A DNA stretch of 64,000 bases from CAVXDY01 sp963760715 (GTDB taxonomy: Bacteria > Actinomycetota > Thermoleophilia > Miltoncostaeales > Miltoncostaeaceae): positions 310,001 to 374,000 of the forward strand of contig CAVXDY010000007.1 in the NCBI GenBank assembly GCA_963760715.1, in the 5' to 3' direction. Of the stretch, positions 58,518-64,000 are shown piece by piece. The position numbers were made by a program, and so were the translations under genes. Position 1 is the first letter of the stretch. Every line of letters begins with the position of its first letter. Below the pieces are notes generated by a model, which searched no databases, had not been told where the DNA came from, and worked only from the letters and a program-made list of their open reading frames with translations.

Positions 58518-59621
58518 GTGTACGCGGCCGCCCTTCGCCCCCTCCTGTTCCGCCTCGATCCCGAGCGCGCCCACGAGCTCTCGCTGGCGCTGCTGAGCAG
58601 GGTCGCGCCGGCGATGGCGCGCCTGCCCGGGCCACCGGACGGCGAGGGCCGGCTGGAGCAGCAGCTCTTCGGGCTGCGCTTCCCCAACCCCATCGGGCTG
58701 GCCGCCGGCTTCGACAAGCGCGCGCGGGCCGTGCCGGCCTGGCCGGCCCTCGGCTTCGGCTTCGCGGAGATCGGCACGGTCACCGCGCTCGGCCAGCCCG
58801 GCAACCCCCGGCCGCGCATCCACCGCCTGGCCGCGGACCGGGCGCTCATCAACCGGCTCGGGTTCAACAACGACGGCGCCGTGGGCACGGCCCAGCGGCT
58901 GGCCTCCTGGGAGCGCCGCGGCCTGCTGCACCGCGTCCCGCTGGGGGTGAACATCGGCCGGTCGCGGGTCGTCCCCTCCGAGCGCGCGGCCGCCGACTAC
59001 GCGGCCAGCCTGGCCCGCCTGTGGCCCTATGCGGACTACATCGCGATCAACGTCAGCTCTCCCAACACCCCCGGCCTGCGCGATCTGCAGGAGACCGGCC
59101 CGCTGGGCGAGATCCTGGACGCCGTGGAGACGGTCAACCGCGACATGACCCGCTCCCGCGGCCCGGCGCGGCTCCCCGTGCTGGTGAAGCTGGCGCCGGA
59201 CCTCTCGGACGAGCAGATCGAGGCCGCCGTCGACCTCGCCCTCGACCGCGGCCTGGGCGGCGTGATCGTCTCCAACACCACGCTCGCGCGCGAGGGGCTC
59301 CGCTCGCCTCCCGAGCTCACCAGCCGCGAGGGCGGCCTGTCGGGCGCGCCGCTGCGCGAGCGCTCCACCGCCCTCGTGCGCCGCGTCGCCCAGCGGGCCG
59401 CCGGGCGGCTGGTGGTGGTGGGGGTGGGGGGCGTGTTCGACGCCGACGACGCCTGGCAGAAGCTGGCGGCCGGCGCGTCGCTGGTGCAGGTGTACACCGG
59501 GCTCGTGTACGGCGGCCCCGGCACGGCGCGCTCGATCGCGGCGGGGCTCCTGGCCCGCATGGACCGCGAGGGCGTCCGGCACATCGGCGAGATCGTGGGA
59601 AGCGCCCCGACCGCCCCCTAG
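58518..59621 (+). CDS. pyrD: Dihydroorotate dehydrogenase (quinone), class 2
   Basis: 367 residues. It has the class 2 start YAAALRPLLFRLDPERAHEL, the FMN-binding NPIGLAAGFDKRARAVPA, FGFAEIGTVTALGQPGNPRPRIHRL, NVSSPNTPGLRDLQ (catalytic Ser region), VLVKLAPDLSDEQI, TLAREG, and VGVGGVFDADDAWQKLAAGASLVQVYTGLVYGGP. It converts dihydroorotate to orotate in pyrimidine synthesis at the membrane. GTG 58518, after GGAGCGGAGG, is preferred over ATG 58479 by alignment to the family start. Confidence 0.95.
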   Translation: MYAAALRPLLFRLDPERAHELSLALLSRVAPAMARLPGPPDGEGRLEQQLFGLRFPNPIGLAAGFDKRARAVPAWPALGFGFAEIGTVTALGQPGNPRPRIHRLAADRALINRLGFNNDGAVGTAQRLASWERRGLLHRVPLGVNIGRSRVVPSERAAADYAASLARLWPYADYIAINVSSPNTPGLRDLQETGPLGEILDAVETVNRDMTRSRGPARLPVLVKLAPDLSDEQIEAAVDLALDRGLGGVIVSNTTLAREGLRSPPELTSREGGLSGAPLRERSTALVRRVAQRAAGRLVVVGVGGVFDADDAWQKLAAGASLVQVYTGLVYGGPGTARSIAAGLLARMDREGVRHIGEIVGSAPTAP

Positions 59622-59660
59622 TAGTCTCCGGGCGCCTCCGCCCCTCGACCGAAGGCGCGT

Positions 59661-60863
59661 CTGCTCGAGTTCAGCGATCTCGCCCTGGTGCTGGTGACGC
59701 TCGCGGCGGCGAGCGTGCTGGCGGGGCGGCTGAGGCTCTCGGCGATCCCCGTCTTCATCGTCGCGGGAATCCTGCTGGGCCCCTCGCCGGGGTTCCCCAC
59801 GGTGATCGAGGCCTCCGCGGGCACCGATCTCCTCGCCCGGCTCGGGATCGTGCTGCTGCTGTTCTTCCTGGGCCTGGAGTTCTCCCTCGACCGGATCCTG
59901 GCCGCCCGGAAGCTGGTGCTGGTGGGCGGCGTGATCGACCTGGTCCTGAACGGCGGGCTGGGCCTCGCGGTGGGGGTGATCCTGCTGGGACCGGTGCCCG
60001 AGGCGGTGCTCCTGGGCGGCCTGGTGTACGTGTCGAGCAGCGGCATCGTCACCCGGGCCCTGTTCGACATGCGGCGCCTGGGCGACGACGAGACCGACCT
60101 CGTGCTGGGCGTGCTGGTGTTCGAGGACCTGGCGATCGCCCTCTTCCTGGGAATCGCCGCGGCCCTGGCCAGCGGGGACTCGGTGGGGGGCGGGGAGATC
60201 GCGGCCACGGCGGGCCTGGCCCTGCTCTTCGTGTTCGCGTTCCTGCTGGTGGGCCGCTGGGCGCACCACGCCATCGACCGCATCGTCCCCCGGCTCGACC
60301 GCGAGCAGATCCTGCTGGCGGGGCTGGCGGTGGCGCTGGGAGGGGCCGCCATCGGCGAGGCGGCCGGGCTCTCCGAGGCGGTCGGCGCGCTCCTGGCCGG
60401 GGTGCTGCTGTCCGGCAGCGAGGTGCGCGACCAGATCGAGCAGCAGCTCCTGGGCCTGCGCGACTTCGCGGCGGCGATCTTCTTCTTCGCCTTCGGCCTG
60501 GAGGTGGACCTGGGCGCGGTGAGCCGCGACGTGCTCGTCTGGCTCGTCCTGGCGGTTCCGGTGGCGATCGTCGGCAAGATGGTGGGCGGCTACCTGGCCG
60601 GGACGGCCACCGGGTTCACCCGCCGCCAGAGCACCAACGTGGGCGCGGCGCTGGTCGCCCGGGGGGAGTTCTCGATCATCCTGGCCCAGCTCGCCGCGGG
60701 CGGCGCAGCCCTCGACGCCGACTTCCGCGACCTGGTGGCGCCCTTCGCGGGCCTGTTCGTCCTGGCGACGGCGGTCGCCGGAGTGGTATTGATGAGGGAG
60801 TCGCGGCGCATCGGACGGGCGGTGTTCCCGCCCCGCCCCGCCCCAACCAGAACGAGGAGATGA
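59661..60863 (+). CDS. Kef-type cation:proton antiporter
   Basis: About 400 residues of 11-12 helices. They read LEFSDLALVLVTLAAASVLA, LRLSAIPVFIVAGILLGPSPG, GIVLLLFFLGLEFSLDRI, YVSSSGIVTRALFDM, LGVLVFEDLAIALFLG, VGALLAGVLLSGSEVRDQIE and FFAFGLEVDLGAVS, with the NhaP/Kef-type acidic FFLGLEFS and the FED ion-path residues. It exchanges H+ for K+ or Na+. The canonical GTG 59688 begins in the first helix; CTG 59661 lies five bases after GAAGG at the expected Met. A regulatory RCK_C subunit follows. Confidence 0.85.
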   Translation: MLEFSDLALVLVTLAAASVLAGRLRLSAIPVFIVAGILLGPSPGFPTVIEASAGTDLLARLGIVLLLFFLGLEFSLDRILAARKLVLVGGVIDLVLNGGLGLAVGVILLGPVPEAVLLGGLVYVSSSGIVTRALFDMRRLGDDETDLVLGVLVFEDLAIALFLGIAAALASGDSVGGGEIAATAGLALLFVFAFLLVGRWAHHAIDRIVPRLDREQILLAGLAVALGGAAIGEAAGLSEAVGALLAGVLLSGSEVRDQIEQQLLGLRDFAAAIFFFAFGLEVDLGAVSRDVLVWLVLAVPVAIVGKMVGGYLAGTATGFTRRQSTNVGAALVARGEFSIILAQLAAGGAALDADFRDLVAPFAGLFVLATAVAGVVLMRESRRIGRAVFPPRPAPTRTRR

Positions 60864-60869
60864 GACCGC

Positions 60870-61364
60870 GTGCTCGAGGTCCGAGAGACCCGGCTTCCCG
60901 GCGTGGGCACCAAGTTCACCCTGCGCACCGCGCGGGGGGAGAAGCTGTCGTCCGTCGTGCACGTCAACGGGATGCGCGAGATCTACCACTACCACGACGC
61001 CGACGAGGAGCCCCACGTCATCACGCTCAACGACGAGGAGTCGCGCCAGCTCGCGGCGATCCTCGGGGGCGTCGTCTACCGGCCGCAGCTCGTCAAGGAC
61101 CTGGAGGTCGCCCTCAAGGACCTCGTGATGGAGTGGATCGAGCTGCCCCCCACCAGCCCGCTGGTGGGCCTCACGGTGGCCACCTGCCGCATCCGCTCCA
61201 CCACCGGCGCCACGATCGTCGCGATCCTGCGCGAGTCCGGCTCCCTGGCCACGCCGCACCCCGACGAGGTTCTGCGGGCCGACGACACCCTGGTCGTGAT
61301 CGGGCGCCCGGGGAGCTTCGACGAGATCAACCGTCTCGTCGCGGAGGGTCCCCCCGAGGACTGA
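60870..61364 (+). CDS. Antiporter regulatory subunit with RCK_C domain
   Basis: 164 residues. The N-terminal half (LEVRETRLPGVGTKFTLRTARGEKLSSVVHVNGMREIYHY) is the family's ligand-binding module. The second half is RCK_C (LVGLTVATCRIRSTTGATIVAILRESGSLATPHPDEVLRADDTLVVIGRPGSF). It gates the Kef-type antiporter encoded six bases upstream, probably sensing a nucleotide. GTG 60870 is the likely start. Confidence 0.9.
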   Translation: MLEVRETRLPGVGTKFTLRTARGEKLSSVVHVNGMREIYHYHDADEEPHVITLNDEESRQLAAILGGVVYRPQLVKDLEVALKDLVMEWIELPPTSPLVGLTVATCRIRSTTGATIVAILRESGSLATPHPDEVLRADDTLVVIGRPGSFDEINRLVAEGPPED

Positions 61365-61431
61365 GCTAATCTCCGCGCGTGCCTGACCGCCGGCCCGGGG
61401 GGCGCCCGCGGGGCGCGATCGAGGCCGCAGG

Positions 61432-63108
61432 ATGAGCCGGACGAGAGGCCCGGGCTCCCTGCGGGGGGTCCTGTCCGGCCTCGTCGTGGCGCTCGGCATG
61501 GTTCTGGCCCTGCTGATCGCGGTGGCGCTGCTCGGAATGGTCAACACCGCCCGCGACTACCGTGACGGGGCCCAGCGCGCGATGGAGCGCCAGACGGCGG
61601 CCAATCAGCTCCTGATCGACCTGCTCAGCGCCCAGAGCGCGAACCGCGCCTACATCCTCCTCGCCCGGGGCGAGGACCTGCGGGCCTACCTCGCCGCGCG
61701 CGACCGCTACCCGGGCGAGATCCAGCGCATGAAGCGCCTGGTGGCCAAGGAGCCGAGCCTCGCCGCCTCGGCCGACGCCGTCGACCGCACGGCCCGCCTG
61801 TTCTTCTCGGAGGCGGTCGAGCTCATCCGCCTGCGGCGCACGGGCCACGCGGAGGAGGCGCGGCGGCGGATCGACCAGGGCCTCTCCGAGAACCGCTTCG
61901 CCGCCTTCCGGACCGAGGACGCGCGGCTGGCGCAGGGCATCGAGGAGATCCGCGCCCGGGGCCTGGCCGACGACGACCGCCGCCGCCGGCTCACCTTCGC
62001 GGCGATCGTGGTCGCGGCGCTCCTGGCGCTGATCATGGTGGCCATCGTGTCGCGCCAGCTCTGGCGGCGGATCGGTGGTCCCATCGCGCTGCTGTCGGCC
62101 GGCGTCGGGCGCGTCACGCGCGGGCGGCTGACCGACCCCGTGCCCGTCAGCCGCGAGGGCGTGCGCGAGCTTGCCGAGCTGGTCGAGGGCTTCAACCTCA
62201 TGCAGCGCGAGGTGCGCGAGGAGCGGGATGCGGTGGCGGCCGCCGCCCGGCGCGAGGCCGCCCAGAAGACCGAGCGCACCCTCTGGGAGACCGTCCAGAG
62301 CGGCCTGCTGCCCGAGCGCCTGCCCAGCGTCCGCGGCCTGCGCCTGGCGGCGCGCTATCAGCCGGCCGAGCGCGCGCTGCTGATCGGCGGGGACTTCTAC
62401 GACGCCGTCGTCCTGCCCGACGGCCGCCTGGCCGTGATGGTGGGCGACATGGCCGGCCACGGGGCGCCCGCGGCGGCCCAGGCCGCGGGCCTGCGCTTCG
62501 GCTGGCGCACCCTGGTGTCGGCGAACCCGAACCCGGCCGCCGTGCTCGCGGCGCTCAACGCCCAGATGGCCGGTCCCGCGCAGCGGGCCGAGGGCCTCTT
62601 CGCCTCGATCATCTACATGCTGATCGACCCCAAGGGCTCGGTCACCTTCGCCCCGGCCGGGCACCCACCGCCCTTCTTCCTCACGGCCACGGTCTGCCAG
62701 CCGCTGGAGCCGCTGGTCACCGGGCCGCTGCTCGGCGTGTTCGACGAGGCCGAGTGGCCGGTCACCCACGCCTCCCTCCCTCCGGGCGGGACGATCGTCC
62801 TCTACACCGACGGCCTCATCGAGGCGCGCCAGGGGGCCGACACCTTCGGCGTGGAGCGCGCGTGCGCCGTGCTCGCCGCGGAGCGCCGCTCGGCCGTGGA
62901 AATGCGGGTCGGTCGCCTCATCGACGCGGCGCGCCGGCACGAGGACCAGAGCCTGCGCGACGACGTGGTGGTGGTGGCCATCGAGCGGCCCGTCCCGATC
63001 CCCTGGGCCGCGCCCGACGGGCCGCCGCCCGGAGAGGCGCGCCGGCCGACGGTGAGCCACGCGACCGTCGTCCCGCCGGTGAGGGCTCCCCTCAGCCCCC
63101 GCGCTTGA
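61432..63108 (+). CDS. Membrane-bound PP2C/SpoIIE phosphatase with CHASE3-like and HAMP domains
   Basis: 558 residues. TM1 is at ~15-37, followed by a four-helix periplasmic sensor like CHASE3 (RQTAANQLLIDLLSAQSANRAYIL). TM2 is at ~185-205 (IVVAALLALIMVAIV), then HAMP (GPIALLSAGVGRVTRGRLTDPV). The catalytic domain has ALLIGGDFYDAVVLPDGRLAVMVGDMAGHG, APAGHPPPFFL and GTIVLYTDGLIEAR, with the metal-binding Asp residues of PP2C. It likely dephosphorylates an anti-anti-sigma protein in a partner-switching stress pathway. Confidence 0.9.
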   Translation: MSRTRGPGSLRGVLSGLVVALGMVLALLIAVALLGMVNTARDYRDGAQRAMERQTAANQLLIDLLSAQSANRAYILLARGEDLRAYLAARDRYPGEIQRMKRLVAKEPSLAASADAVDRTARLFFSEAVELIRLRRTGHAEEARRRIDQGLSENRFAAFRTEDARLAQGIEEIRARGLADDDRRRRLTFAAIVVAALLALIMVAIVSRQLWRRIGGPIALLSAGVGRVTRGRLTDPVPVSREGVRELAELVEGFNLMQREVREERDAVAAAARREAAQKTERTLWETVQSGLLPERLPSVRGLRLAARYQPAERALLIGGDFYDAVVLPDGRLAVMVGDMAGHGAPAAAQAAGLRFGWRTLVSANPNPAAVLAALNAQMAGPAQRAEGLFASIIYMLIDPKGSVTFAPAGHPPPFFLTATVCQPLEPLVTGPLLGVFDEAEWPVTHASLPPGGTIVLYTDGLIEARQGADTFGVERACAVLAAERRSAVEMRVGRLIDAARRHEDQSLRDDVVVVAIERPVPIPWAAPDGPPPGEARRPTVSHATVVPPVRAPLSPRA

Positions 63109-64000
63109 CGCGAGGCGGCAGCGCCGCCGGCACCGTGATCCCCACCGTCTTCGTCGTCGTGCCCGCCGTGGTGGTCGCCCGCAGGCGCACCGTGTACTTC
63201 ACCTTCTTGCGGAGCTTCGGCGGCGTCACGGTGATCGTGCGCGTCCCGGCGGCGAGGGTCTTGGTCACGCCCTTCCCCACGTTGCGCACGACGACGCGGC
63301 GCTTCGGGGCCTTCTTGAACACCTTGACCGTGCGGCGCAGGAGCTGCGCCTTCACGCGCGCGGCGGTGCTCAGGCGCAGGCTCACCACGATCCTGCCCTT
63401 CACGAGCTTGGCCCGGAGCTGGGTGACCTTGGGGGGCGTGACCGAGGTCGGCACGCCGCCGGGCCCCGTGGCGGGGACCACGACCAGCGTCGACGCGTTC
63501 CCGGATCCGTCGCGCGCCTCGATCTTCAGGGGCCCGTTGTGGGCGATGGTCGTGGTGCCCGAGAAGGTCGCGCCGGCGCCCGGCCGCAGAGCCACGCCGT
63601 TGGCGATCACCGAGCCGACGCCCGAGGGGTCCGTCGCGGTCACGACGACGGCCGAGCCGCCCGCGACCGGCGTGGTCGAGGTGATCTGGATCGCCGGACC
63701 GGTGGTGTCGGTCGGGCGCGAGCTCCTTGGCAAGGACGTCGGCGACTGGGCGTTGGTGTCGGTCGGGACGAGCCGCGTGTGGGCGCCGCGCCGTCGGGGT
63801 CACGAAGGCCACCAGGCTCCCCGCGCCGCGCGATCGCCGAGTGCTCGTGGAGCGGTGAGGCTCTGCGTGGTCCCGTCGGACGCGGCGCTCGCGCGCGCGG
63901 TGATCTTGCTGCCGATGTCGCGCGCGTAGACGTCGGCCACGGCGAGGTTGCCGTCGTCGGCAGTGGTCAGGTCGATGGAGGTGGAGGTGAACGACACCCG
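63092..64000 (-). pseudogene. Secreted beta-sandwich protein, frameshifted and cut by the window edge
   Basis: The 3' part reads VVVTATDPSGVGSVIANGVALRP, KIEARDGSGNASTLVV and a very basic tail (VKVFKKAPKRRVVVRNVGKGV, PPKLRKKVKYTVRLRATT) ending at 63092. A second frame from the window edge to 63800 reads SFTSTSIDLTTADDGNLAVADVYARDIG. The two join only with at least one frame change near 63780. Bacterial Ig-like and basic-tail modules are typical of exported surface proteins. The signal peptide lies outside the window. The 3' end overlaps the phosphatase gene by 17 bases. Confidence 0.55.

Noticed and set aside
57768..61547. Very long minus-strand open frame (over 1200 codons) antisense to the MarR, PyrD and antiporter genes
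   Set aside because: Composition is His/Arg/Gly/Asp-rich with no domain; real, motif-bearing genes occupy the plus strand. It is a GC-shadow frame.
1..64000. CRISPR arrays, rRNA operons and complete insertion sequences
   Set aside because: No regularly spaced direct repeats, rRNA-like segments or transposase motifs were seen.

Overview
This 64 kb window is very GC-rich and densely coded, with many GTG/TTG starts, stop/start overlaps and long antisense shadow frames. Two F420-type luciferase-like oxidoreductases, an F420/PPOX-type flavoprotein, RpoD-like and ECF sigma factors, a stand-alone LigD polymerase, and secreted proteins ending in basic beta-sandwich tails point to an actinobacterium. 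A Thermoleophilia/Solirubrobacterales-like lineage is my inference and is not proven by a marker gene. The window carries one tRNA gene and no rRNA.

Layout. 1-5 kb: amino/aldehyde catabolism (F420 oxidoreductase tail, two aldehyde dehydrogenases, class III aminotransferase). 5-16 kb: housekeeping and regulation (broken DUF899 gene, archaeal-type NMN adenylyltransferase and phosphoglycerate mutase, acyl-CoA dehydrogenase with a collapsed selD in front, an RpoD-like sigma convergent with a membrane glycosyltransferase, frameshifted ECF sigma with its DGPF/YCII partner, TrmO, a secreted protein). 16-31 kb: repair genes (ATL-AlkA fusion, LigD polymerase), small stress enzymes (VOC, SDR, NTF2-like, PPOX, redoxin), MarR and AraC regulators, and several gene fragments. 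32-37 kb: ferric-reductase-like membrane protein, a three-domain receiver/thioredoxin-like/TrxR fusion, and an exported alpha/beta hydrolase.

37-47 kb (minus strand): the most unusual region, a tightly overlapping run of about twelve genes. It begins with IspH, a geranylgeranyl-reductase-type flavoenzyme and a polyprenyl synthase. It continues with cytosolic helix-plus-Ig-like proteins, a CrtC/AttH-like lipocalin, an SCP2-like protein, a small CxxC protein and a methyltransferase. I propose that it makes and packages a modified isoprenoid lipid.

47-51 kb: mobile-element debris. A broken HigB-like toxin sits beside an intact XRE antitoxin, followed by an integrase remnant. Further on, a 1.3 kb element is bounded by 41-bp att repeats at tRNA-Lys and holds only a Phd/RelE module. 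An orphan contractile tail-tube gene follows the tRNA. 51-64 kb: ABC exporter, M29 aminopeptidase, TetR/MFS and MarR/MFS pairs, PyrD, a Kef-type antiporter with its RCK_C subunit, a CHASE3-HAMP-PP2C phosphatase, and the tail of a secreted protein.

Broken or collapsed genes are unusually frequent. Some may be single-base assembly errors in GC-rich DNA; internal deletions and a chimeric duplication are harder to explain that way.
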